This document shows positions 23,256 to 30,903 of a stretch of 50,473 bases of DNA, one piece after another. This stretch comes from an uncultured Mordavella sp. (GTDB lineage: Bacteria; Bacillota; Clostridia; Lachnospirales; Lachnospiraceae), in assembly GCA_902406105.1 (NCBI GenBank), contig CABPCP010000014.1, forward strand, positions 1 through 50,473, given 5' to 3'. The notes under the pieces were generated by a model. It was not told the DNA's origin, did no database searches, and was given only the letters and a program-made list of their open reading frames with translations. Within the stretch, counting starts at the first letter, position 1. Each line of letters starts with the position of its first letter. A program made the translations under genes and the position numbers.

Positions 23256-23864
23256 TCAGTTCTCCTTCTTCAGCAGCCGTTCTCCCACCGCCCCTTTTGG
23301 ATGGATCACAGCAAACTGCTCTTTCGTATAATTGGTGTACGTCATAAGCGCAATACAGATGGCATCGAAGACAGATACCACTGCCATGGTACTGGCGGTA
23401 GCCAGCATATTAAAACGGCATGGTTCCCGCTCCACTTTAATCTTCAGGCACAGATCCGCCTCTTGGCCGATCAGCGAGTCCTCCTGCTCTGTTACGCCAA
23501 TCAGATAAGCCCCCTTCGTCCGGCAGGCTGGAATCAGCTGCGTCAGTTCTCCTGTATTCCCTCCCTTACTGATAAGAATCAGGATATCATCCTTCTGCAA
23601 AACCCCAAGTCCTCCATGTACTGCATCAGATGGTGTGAGAAACACTGCCGGACGCTCGATACAGTTCAGTGAGTGTACAATCTTCTTTGCCCCCATTGCG
23701 GAAGTACCGCAGCCTGCGGCCACCACCTTTCCTTTCATTGTTCCGATCTTCTCTGCCACTATTGCGGCTTTTTCCATGTCTACGGTATCCAAAAGGGTTT
23801 TCACCGCATTGGCTTCCATTTGAATAGTCCTTCTTATTTCCTGAATGATTTCCCTCTGCTCCAT
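23256..23864 (-). CDS. SIS-domain phosphosugar isomerase (KdsD/GutQ-like, no CBS domains)
   Basis: The 202-residue protein is a single SIS domain: KVVAAGCGTSAMGAKKIVHSL, then PSDAVHGGLGVLQKDDILILISKGGNTGEL, which resembles the D-arabinose-5-phosphate isomerase motif. The usual pair of C-terminal CBS domains is missing. I chose ATG 23864, ten bases from a strong AGGAGGTG (23875-23882); the longer frame from 23957 crosses that site and an operator-like palindrome. It is the first gene of the 17-kb minus-strand block and may interconvert a 5-carbon ketose and aldose phosphate. Confidence 0.78.
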   Translation of the reverse strand: MEQREIIQEIRRTIQMEANAVKTLLDTVDMEKAAIVAEKIGTMKGKVVAAGCGTSAMGAKKIVHSLNCIERPAVFLTPSDAVHGGLGVLQKDDILILISKGGNTGELTQLIPACRTKGAYLIGVTEQEDSLIGQEADLCLKIKVEREPCRFNMLATASTMAVVSVFDAICIALMTYTNYTKEQFAVIHPKGAVGERLLKKEN

Positions 23865-23927
23865 CGCCAAGAGACACCTCCTTTTTTTCATTTTTTCTTT
23901 CAAAAAACGAAACATATTTTGCAAAAA

Positions 23928-23959
23928 AATTGGCAGACATATTTCTATGTCCACCAATT
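23928..23959. promoter_or_regulatory. 32-bp palindrome upstream of the sugar operon (probable operator)
   Basis: AATTGGCAGACATA (23928-23941) and TATGTCCACCAATT (23946-23959) are near-perfect inverted repeats (12 of 14) around TTTC. On the minus strand a weak promoter overlaps it: TTGCTG, a 17-base spacer, then TAGAAA inside the palindrome. It is 64 bases upstream of the first gene start. A dimeric regulator such as the RpiR protein is a good candidate binder. Confidence 0.6.
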
Positions 23960-24017
23960 TACCACAGCAAATGCTTTTTTTAAGCGGGAGGTTTTTTAGG
24001 ACTTCCGAATAATTTTT

Positions 24018-25634
24018 TTAGCTTTCCCCTGTCTTTCTATACTGAGAAGGAGTCTTTCCCATATGCTTGACAAAAATCTCCCGAAAGTACCTGGCATCTT
24101 TATATCCTACCGCCTCCGCAATCTCATTAACAGTCAGGCTCGTGTCTTTGAGCAGCTCGATCGCTTTTTCAAGACGAATCTTTGTAATGTAGTCAATAAA
24201 TTTAATATTCATCTCCTTTTTGAAGAGTTGACTTAAATAACTGGCATTAATATAGAACTTGCCCGCAATACTTCCCAAGCTGATGTCCTTGCTGTAATGA
24301 CTGTCTACATATTCGCGGATTTCTTCTATCAACGCCTTGCCGCTGCTCTTCTTATGAGTGTCAAACTGACCGCTCACCTCTATCAGATTGTCGGTCAGGA
24401 ATTTCTCTACATCCCGCAGGTTTACTCCCTTCTCGATCTTCTCTTCCATTTCATCGAACATACCCATAGCCCATTCCGCGTGCAGCCCCTTTTCCTGCAG
24501 CATCTTGACCACCAACATATAGATATCAAAACAGAGGATGCGGATGTTGGCATATCCGACCCCTTCCTTTTTACAATCTTCCAGAAGTCTCTGGATAAAC
24601 TCAGCGATTCCTTTTTGATTCTGTGACTTCAGATAACCTTCCAAGATATTCTTCTCAAATTCATTTAAAAACTGGAGCTTAGTGCTTCTGCCTGTTCTCT
24701 TCTGGTGGATCCCCACCGTCTGGTCTGCCAGGACCAGGCCTTGAAGCGCGCTTTCCTGGGCCTGGGTGTAGCTGACACAGATATCTTCCGGACAGTCTAC
24801 CTCCCCTCCAATTCCGGCAAATACCTGCATCCCATAAATATTCTTCAGAACTTCTACCAAATACTTCGTCTTCTCCAAAAGGAAGTGACTGGCAAGAGAT
24901 GTCTCGGTATTTAAAATAGCGATAAACTGGTTCTCCTTCTTCTCGTGAGCAAAAATCCGGCAGCCACAGTTCATAAATATCTCATTCATAATATTGCAGA
25001 CCGCGAACTGAAGAATATATTGTCCGGATACATCTTCAAATTCCGGCACTGTCCGGATATTCTGCACCAAAATGACTACCGTCCGGAAATGGGAGTAGGG
25101 AAAATGAATATCCAGACCCTCCAGGTCTTTTAAAAGCTCTACTGTATCCATAGTGGAATCCACCCGGATCAACTCTGTCAGATAACGGTTCTTTTTCTGA
25201 AATCTCCCCTCTTCCGCCTGGGCCTTCACCTGGTTTTCATTTTTCAAGTTGGATTCTTTTTGCTCTAATTCTCCAATGATCCGATGTACTACACCCTGAA
25301 ATTCCTGATTATCGATGGGCTTCAGAAGATAATCCTTTACTCCCAGATGGATGGCCTCTTTTGCATACTCAAAGCTGGTATATCCGCTTACAATAACGAA
25401 TTGAAGTGTGGAGCAGTGCTGTCTTGCCCGCTTGATAAATTCCAGTCCATCCAGCATGGGCATCCGAATGTCTACAAATACGATATCCACTGGATGTGTC
25501 TGGATATAATGCAGCGCCTCGATAGCATTTTCCTGTGCCGGCGCCGTCTCAATATCCGGGAAAAACCGTTCCAGCTTCCGTACGATTCCCCTGCGTATAA
25601 TCTCTTCATCATCAATCACTAATGCTGTATACAT
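24018..25634 (-). CDS. YesN-type response regulator with AraC DNA-binding domain
   Basis: The 538-residue protein has a receiver domain (1-120) with acidic pocket DDEEIIRRG, phospho-acceptor Asp in VDIVFVDIRMPMLDG and switch Lys in DYLLKPIDN. A long central region follows, then two AraC helix-turn-helices at about 435-535 (HYSKDISLGSIAGKFYINASYLSQLFKKE, then LTVNEIAEAVGYKDARYFREIFVKHMG). Start 25634 has GGAGGG upstream. The gene overlaps or abuts the histidine kinase (25645). It lies directly upstream of the sugar operon on the same strand and probably activates that operon and/or the ABC importer when the kinase signals sugar. Confidence 0.92.
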   Translation of the reverse strand: MYTALVIDDEEIIRRGIVRKLERFFPDIETAPAQENAIEALHYIQTHPVDIVFVDIRMPMLDGLEFIKRARQHCSTLQFVIVSGYTSFEYAKEAIHLGVKDYLLKPIDNQEFQGVVHRIIGELEQKESNLKNENQVKAQAEEGRFQKKNRYLTELIRVDSTMDTVELLKDLEGLDIHFPYSHFRTVVILVQNIRTVPEFEDVSGQYILQFAVCNIMNEIFMNCGCRIFAHEKKENQFIAILNTETSLASHFLLEKTKYLVEVLKNIYGMQVFAGIGGEVDCPEDICVSYTQAQESALQGLVLADQTVGIHQKRTGRSTKLQFLNEFEKNILEGYLKSQNQKGIAEFIQRLLEDCKKEGVGYANIRILCFDIYMLVVKMLQEKGLHAEWAMGMFDEMEEKIEKGVNLRDVEKFLTDNLIEVSGQFDTHKKSSGKALIEEIREYVDSHYSKDISLGSIAGKFYINASYLSQLFKKEMNIKFIDYITKIRLEKAIELLKDTSLTVNEIAEAVGYKDARYFREIFVKHMGKTPSQYRKTGES

Positions 25635-25644
25635 ACTTTCCCTC

Positions 25645-27453
25645 CTATACTTCACTCTTTGCCGGAAGTTTTACCTTGACAAGAGTTCCTTCTCCTTCCG
25701 TACTTTCAATCTTAATCCCATACTCAGGGCCAAAATAAAGTTTGATCCTGGCATTGGTATTTTCCAGACCAATACTTCCCTTGGCCGCCCGTCTGGTTTC
25801 ATGTATCATATTTTTCCCTGAGCTCTTCTCCAACTGTTCATTCAACTGCGCTAATTTTTCTTCTCCGATCCCATTTCCATTATCCTGAACTTCTGTATAC
25901 AGGCAGTCTTCTTTTCGGAACACTCGGATTACTACCTTACATTTACCAAGCACGTTTTCAATCCCATGAACTACCGCATTCTCTACAAGCGGCTGGATCA
26001 ACAGTTTTACAATATATAATCTTTCACAATCCTTCTCTATCTCGTAGCGCACTTCCAGCTTATCGCCAAACCTCAATTTCTGGACCAGCATATAGTTTTT
26101 GATATGAATGATCTCTTCTTCTACCTGGACAAATTCTTTCCCCTTATTAATAGAATATCGAAAGATTTTAGAAAGAGCCTGGCAGGCATCACTGATTTCC
26201 TGTACCCCTTCTTCCTCCGCCATCATATCAATCGTCTGCAGCGTATTATAAAGGAAATGAGGATTAATCTGAGCTTGCAGGGCGTTAAGCTCCGCTTCTT
26301 TCTGATAGATCTCCGACTGGTATACGTTTTGGATCAGCCGCTTTGTACGCTTGACCATCTGATCAAAAGCCCGGGTCAGCCGTCCGATCTCATCCTCGCT
26401 CTCCGCTTGGACTTCGATATCGAAATCCCCTTGTTCCACCCGATGCATCTGTTCCTGGAGACGCGCGACCGGTCCGCTGACCGCTTTGCTGATATAACGC
26501 GCGAAATACACGGAAAAAGCCAGGCAGACCACTGCCACAATGGCAAGAAACAACCGCAGACGGTTGGCGCTGTCCAGCATATAGGCATTGTCTACCACAC
26601 ACAAAACACTCCAGCCTGTAATCTCAGAAGTACTGAAAACCAGATAGCTGTTTTCTTCCGGCGACTCGATCGCTCCATTCTGCTGAGAAAGCACCTGGCT
26701 TACCTGCCTTCCGCGATACTGTGTTCCGATATAATCAGAGTCTGGATGGAAGACGATCTTTTTGTTGTCATCAATGATCAGCGCCTGCTGGTAGCTATTA
26801 CTATTGATGCTCTGCAGAACATTCCCCAGGATATCGCTGTTCATATCGATGATCATGCAGCCCAGTTCCTTTTTTGTCCCAGGCGCATAGATTTTTTTCA
26901 CAATAGAAAACATCTTTTGAGCTTCTCCTGTGCTGATGTATGCCTCTCCATCATAGGAAGAAAGAATTTTTGTGTTTTCCCTGGTGGCCTTCATCTCTTC
27001 AAACCAGCCAGTCCTGGTAAAATCATAGTCCCCTGTCAGACTCAGCTTATTCTTATCTGCTGTGTAAATGCTCCCATTATAAGAGCAGACAAACACATCC
27101 TCTACAGAAAAAGAAGTCGAAAAGGCAGTATTCAGGATTTCCTTCATTATTCTGTCATTTTGATAAAACTGGTCCGGCGACTCTGTCTTTTCCTCCTGCA
27201 GGATCTCACAAAGCGTCTCATTAGAACTTACCTGGGTGGAGATATCCAGGACCTTTTGGATTTCCGTATCAATGTTCCCGCTCATTTGACTGGTCGTTTC
27301 CTGAATGGAGGTGAGCATTTGCGTCTTGATGGAATTCTCGCTGACGGTCATACTGAAATAAGCCAGCAGCAATACGATCAGCACAATGATCAGCAGAAAT
27401 CCCAGAAATAATTTTGTCTGCATTTTCCAATTTCGAAATCGGAATCTTTTCAT
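25645..27453 (-). CDS. YesM-type sensor histidine kinase
   Basis: This 602-residue membrane kinase has one transmembrane helix near residues 11-33, a large extracellular sensor domain (about 35-295) of the Cache type, a second helix (about 298-320), and a HAMP linker (KAVSGPVARLQEQMHRVEQGDFD). A His_kinase domain follows with phospho-His in LQAQINPHFLYNTLQ and an ATPase domain with QPLVENAVVHGIE, EVQDNGNGIG and GSIGLENTNARIKLYFG. ATG 27453 has a GGGGG site. The extracellular domain could receive input from the two anchored sugar-binding proteins encoded divergently 115 bases away. Confidence 0.93.
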   Translation of the reverse strand: MKRFRFRNWKMQTKLFLGFLLIIVLIVLLLAYFSMTVSENSIKTQMLTSIQETTSQMSGNIDTEIQKVLDISTQVSSNETLCEILQEEKTESPDQFYQNDRIMKEILNTAFSTSFSVEDVFVCSYNGSIYTADKNKLSLTGDYDFTRTGWFEEMKATRENTKILSSYDGEAYISTGEAQKMFSIVKKIYAPGTKKELGCMIIDMNSDILGNVLQSINSNSYQQALIIDDNKKIVFHPDSDYIGTQYRGRQVSQVLSQQNGAIESPEENSYLVFSTSEITGWSVLCVVDNAYMLDSANRLRLFLAIVAVVCLAFSVYFARYISKAVSGPVARLQEQMHRVEQGDFDIEVQAESEDEIGRLTRAFDQMVKRTKRLIQNVYQSEIYQKEAELNALQAQINPHFLYNTLQTIDMMAEEEGVQEISDACQALSKIFRYSINKGKEFVQVEEEIIHIKNYMLVQKLRFGDKLEVRYEIEKDCERLYIVKLLIQPLVENAVVHGIENVLGKCKVVIRVFRKEDCLYTEVQDNGNGIGEEKLAQLNEQLEKSSGKNMIHETRRAAKGSIGLENTNARIKLYFGPEYGIKIESTEGEGTLVKVKLPAKSEV

Positions 27454-27486
27454 ATTTTTCCCCCACATTTCTAAATAAAATCATCC

Positions 27487-27515
27487 TTGCAAATCGGATG
27501 CAGTTAAGATATTAT
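27487..27515 (+). promoter_or_regulatory. promoter of the anchored sugar-binding protein pair
   Basis: TTGCAA (27487-27492) and TATTAT (27510-27515) are separated by 17 bases, with the start expected near 27522 and the first ATG at 27568. On the opposite strand a TATAAT overlaps (about 27513-27518) and could serve the histidine kinase gene, so the two promoters interleave. Confidence 0.5.
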
Positions 27516-27567
27516 TATACTAAGTTTTTTGAAAATTAGCTCTACTTTTAAGTGAGGTTTTTCTTCG

Positions 27568-28815
27568 ATGCATCAAAAAACAGTTTTTAAAATTTTATCT
27601 TGTTTTCTGATCGCAGGACTTCTTCTGCTTCTTATCCTTGCCTACACTCATTTTTTGCCGCAGGCAGAGACTAAGGAAGAGGGGAATTCCATCACAATAC
27701 TGACTTATAAAAATATTCCGCTTTCTACTCTGGATGGATTCCATGACCAATACCCCAATTATAAGATCAATATCGAGCGTTACCCCAAATTGAACTATCT
27801 GTCCTTTTTAGATACCAAACTCATTCAGGAAGATTCCGTAGATATCATCGAGCTTCCCACAGAGGCTTATCTTGAATTTATCCAAGAGGGCCGGCTTCTT
27901 CCGCTTACTTCTATGGATCTTTTTACCCGCATCCGTTCAGAAGCCTTAGATTATCTCCAACAGCTTACAGGAAGCAGCATGTATTTCGGAATTCCCTATC
28001 AGTCCGATTATCTGAGCATCTGGTACAATGTATCTCTGTTTGAAAAATATAATCTGGAGCCTCCTGATGATCTTGAACATTTTCTTACCGCCTGCACAGT
28101 CTTTGCGCAGGAGGGCATTTCTCCACTGGCAGCAGGCCTTTCTGACGATGAATCCGCCAATGACCTGCTCACTTTGCTCACTGCGGAGGCCTTTGCTTCC
28201 TCAGAACAGCCAGTAAGCGCGGCCAATGGTTTCTCCGGTATTGACAGCCCTTCCTATCTGCAGGCTTTCCAGACCTGTTACGACTTGCTTGGACAGGGGT
28301 ACCTTCCGGAATCTTGCTTTTATATGACCGATGAGCAGGCATTTGAGGCATTCCTAAACTCTTCCTACGCAATGGCGGTCTCTCCGGAATCCAGCATCGC
28401 TATGATCAATGACTCTGTCCTTCAGCAAATTGACATTGACGTCTGCGGCTTCCACGTTTCTTCCGGCCAGATGTCAGCCCCTGTTGTAGGCAGTCCCGTG
28501 GATTCTCTTTTATGTATCAGCCAATCCAGCGAAAATGCCAAGATCTGCCGTCTGTTTTTGGATTACTATACACAATATGACACAGTTCTCCAATATGTCA
28601 GCGACACTCGGACTATGACAAATATCCAAAGTTATACCGTCGATTCCGAACTAGCCGTCTCCTGGATGAAGATCAAAGAGGAAGAATGCTATATACCAGA
28701 GGAACATTTCTATATCTCCCCGTTTACCTGTGACGCTGAGACTTACGCTCTCCCAAGGAAACTATTTTATAATCTGATAACCCCGCAGGAATTTGCTGCC
28801 GGGTTGTCCTCATAA
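27568..28815 (+). CDS. membrane-anchored type II (MalE-like) solute-binding protein, probable sensor
   Basis: The 415-residue protein has an N-terminal hydrophobic helix (about 8-30, KILSCFLIAGLLLLLILAYT) without a lipobox Cys after it, so it looks like an uncleaved signal anchor. The rest follows extracellular solute-binding family 1: ITILTYKNIPLSTLDGFHDQYPNYKINIE, FGIPYQSDYLSIWYNVSLFEKYNLEPPDD and FLNSSYAMAVSPES. No transporter genes of the matching MalFG type are nearby. It is divergent from the histidine kinase and followed by a second anchored binding protein after 14 bases. Both are inferred to present bound ligand to the kinase rather than to import it. Confidence 0.75.
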   Translation: MHQKTVFKILSCFLIAGLLLLLILAYTHFLPQAETKEEGNSITILTYKNIPLSTLDGFHDQYPNYKINIERYPKLNYLSFLDTKLIQEDSVDIIELPTEAYLEFIQEGRLLPLTSMDLFTRIRSEALDYLQQLTGSSMYFGIPYQSDYLSIWYNVSLFEKYNLEPPDDLEHFLTACTVFAQEGISPLAAGLSDDESANDLLTLLTAEAFASSEQPVSAANGFSGIDSPSYLQAFQTCYDLLGQGYLPESCFYMTDEQAFEAFLNSSYAMAVSPESSIAMINDSVLQQIDIDVCGFHVSSGQMSAPVVGSPVDSLLCISQSSENAKICRLFLDYYTQYDTVLQYVSDTRTMTNIQSYTVDSELAVSWMKIKEEECYIPEEHFYISPFTCDAETYALPRKLFYNLITPQEFAAGLSS

Positions 28816-28829
28816 AAAGGAGCTTAACT

Positions 28830-29843
28830 ATGCGAAAAAATAAACTTTTTATTCCCTTTATCGTTTCCCTCTGCCTGGTTCTTATCTTGGCTCTTTTGCT
28901 GATTTTCCCACATCTGTCCAAGGAAACGGATTCTTTGCCTCAAACTTCCTCCGAGGGGGAAGAATATATCTGGGTCGCCACCATGACCGGCCATAGTATG
29001 TTTCAAGAAAACGATATTGCCGCTTTTGAAAAATTTGGGCGGGATAAACATGTGACCGCCACAGTCATGGGACCTGAAGAATATGATATTCCCGGACAGA
29101 TCCAGGCTTTAAACGAGGCGATCGCCAAAGAGCCGGACGGAATTCTGGTCCTGGGCATGGAACAGAGTCTGGCCCCTTCCATCGATGAAGCAATTCGCCA
29201 GGGAATTCCCGTAATCACTGTAGACTCTGATGTATCGAACTCCGACCGGATTGCCTATGTAGGCTCCGACTGGTATGAGATTGGCGTCACCCAGGCAGAA
29301 GCCATGGTAAAACTAATCGGAGGTAAGGGTGAAGTTGCGATTATGGGGATCGGAGGGGCGGATACCACAGAGGCCGCTTTTAAAGGTTACCACTCAGTCA
29401 TTGATAACTACCCGGACATCACCATTGTTGGAGAGTATGACGATATGGCCAGTTATGACGAAGCAGAACGAATTACAAAAATGATCGTTGAAACTTATCC
29501 TGATATTGCCGGCATCTCTGGTTTTAACTCCAACAGTGCCATTGGCATTACCAATGGATTGAAAGATTTCCAAGGCGATCAGGATATCAAAGTAACCGCC
29601 ATGGATATTGAGCCAGACAATCTTGCTCTTGTAGAGGATGGTTCAGTTGATGTCATCATCGGCCAAAAACGAGCCGTTTTTACCTATTATGCCGCTTCCC
29701 TGCTCTACGATATCAATCACTCCTCTCTAAAAATCAATAATCTTGCGGATGGCCTGACCTCTGTAATACCTGATACTGTCTCCACAGGTGTTATTTCTGT
29801 CACCAAAGAAAATCTTTATACATATTTCCCGGACATGAGATGA
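28830..29843 (+). CDS. membrane-anchored type I (RbsB/LacI-like) sugar-binding protein, probable sensor
   Basis: The 337-residue protein starts MRKNKLFIPFIVSLCLVLILALLLIF and has no lipobox, so the helix probably stays as an anchor. Two periplasmic-binding type I lobes follow, with ILVLGMEQSLAPSIDEAIRQGIPVITVDSDV, GSDWYEIGVTQAEAMVKLIGGKGEVAIMGIGG and ISGFNSNSAIGITNGLKD. It resembles XylFII-type proteins that pass xylose binding to a membrane histidine kinase in clostridia. The separate lipoprotein at 33592-34626 would be the transport partner. A bidirectional terminator follows. Confidence 0.8.
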   Translation: MRKNKLFIPFIVSLCLVLILALLLIFPHLSKETDSLPQTSSEGEEYIWVATMTGHSMFQENDIAAFEKFGRDKHVTATVMGPEEYDIPGQIQALNEAIAKEPDGILVLGMEQSLAPSIDEAIRQGIPVITVDSDVSNSDRIAYVGSDWYEIGVTQAEAMVKLIGGKGEVAIMGIGGADTTEAAFKGYHSVIDNYPDITIVGEYDDMASYDEAERITKMIVETYPDIAGISGFNSNSAIGITNGLKDFQGDQDIKVTAMDIEPDNLALVEDGSVDVIIGQKRAVFTYYAASLLYDINHSSLKINNLADGLTSVIPDTVSTGVISVTKENLYTYFPDMR

Positions 29844-29873
29844 CCCCAAGATCTTTTAATCCTGAAATCACCA

Positions 29874-29909
29874 AGAGGCCGCGATATAACGCGGCCTCTG
29901 ATCTTTTTT
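29874..29909. terminator. bidirectional rho-independent terminator
   Basis: AGAGGCCGCG (29874-29883) pairs perfectly with CGCGGCCTCT (29890-29899) around a 6-base loop, followed by a T-rich run (29902-29909). It separates convergent transcription: the sensor binding-protein pair on the plus strand and the ABC importer operon on the minus strand. Confidence 0.9.
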
Positions 29910-30902
29910 CTATTCTCTCACCAGATTCTCATTTCTGATATTTCTTGCTTCTGCTTTTCGAACATAACGTCCCCTTATGCTGTCCAGAAATACTGCGATA
30001 AAAATAATCGCGGCGGAGATCAAAGGCTGAATATACATATCCACCTGCATATACACTAAACCGGATTGGATCATCTGGATCATTACCGCCCCCAAGATAG
30101 TTCCCTGAACTTTACCGCTTCCTCCTGCCAGGCTTGTACCGCCAAGCACCGCAGCGGCAATCGCGTTAAATTCTTCCCCTTTTCCAAACGCAGCGTTTAC
30201 GATTCCAATCTGCGCTACCGATATAATCCCGCCAATGCCTGCCAGCAGGGCGCAAAGCATATAAACCGTAAAAAGCGCTTTCTTATTGCTGATTCCCGCT
30301 TTCCTTGCTTCTTCCGGATCATTTCCCACTGCGTAGATCTGTCTCCCGAGCTGTGTCTTAGCAAGGAAGATCGCCGCGATCAGAGCGATCAGCAGAAAGA
30401 GCAGGATTGCCGCCGGAATCCCCAATACTTTTTGAGATCCCAGGGAAGTAATCGCCTTGGGCAGATTCACCGATTCGGACTGGGTCATCCATGTCCCCAC
30501 CGCTCTTCCTGCCGTCATTGTTCCCAATGTTGTGATAAAAGGAAGAATATCCAGCTTGATGATACAGAAGGCGTTGATCAGTCCAACCAGCAGCGCTACG
30601 CAGATTCCGCCCAGCACACCTAGCGCTGTCGGAACATGCATCTCCGAGATCAGAAGCCCTGTGGAGGCTGCGGCAAGATACATGACTGAACCTACCGACA
30701 GATCGATGCCTGCTGTTAAGAGGACAAACATAATCCCAATTCCGATAATCCCCACATAAGAGGAGTTCAAAATAATATTGCTGAAAGAAGCCACGCTTAA
30801 AAACTTTGGAGAAAAAATGCCAAATATCACGAATACCAGAACAAACAGTAGTATTGGTATGTTTTTTAACACCAGCTTACCTATATTTTCTTTGGATCCC
30901 AT
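29910..30902 (-). CDS. ribose-type sugar ABC transporter permease 1
   Basis: The 330-residue integral membrane protein is an RbsC-family permease: about nine hydrophobic segments beginning with LKNIPILLFVLVFVIFGIFSP, the conserved LLTAGIDLSVGSVMYLAAASTGLL, the coupling-loop area YAVGNDPEEARKAGISNKKA, and AIAAAVLGGTSLAGGSGKVQGTILGAVMI. ATG 30902 (with AGGAGG) is chosen over a longer frame beginning at 30968 inside the ATPase gene. It is the last gene of the importer operon, one base after the ATPase, and ends at the bidirectional terminator. Confidence 0.9.
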   Translation of the reverse strand: MGSKENIGKLVLKNIPILLFVLVFVIFGIFSPKFLSVASFSNIILNSSYVGIIGIGIMFVLLTAGIDLSVGSVMYLAAASTGLLISEMHVPTALGVLGGICVALLVGLINAFCIIKLDILPFITTLGTMTAGRAVGTWMTQSESVNLPKAITSLGSQKVLGIPAAILLFLLIALIAAIFLAKTQLGRQIYAVGNDPEEARKAGISNKKALFTVYMLCALLAGIGGIISVAQIGIVNAAFGKGEEFNAIAAAVLGGTSLAGGSGKVQGTILGAVMIQMIQSGLVYMQVDMYIQPLISAAIIFIAVFLDSIRGRYVRKAEARNIRNENLVRE

Positions 30903-30903
30903 G

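Noticed and set aside
22402..23331. 309-codon frame opposite the Zn-alcohol dehydrogenase
   Set aside because: It mirrors a well-supported gene and encodes a Cys/His/Arg-rich sequence with no family resemblance.
8098..23864. A propanediol-utilisation (Pdu) or glycyl-radical (GRM) locus
   Set aside because: No diol dehydratase, reactivase, cobalamin genes, glycyl-radical enzyme or activase lies in or next to the operon.
26104..27411. 435-codon open frame antisense to the histidine kinase
   Set aside because: It is fully opposite a gene with all kinase motifs, has no ribosome site and no recognisable domains; long antisense frames are common opposite genes of this codon use.
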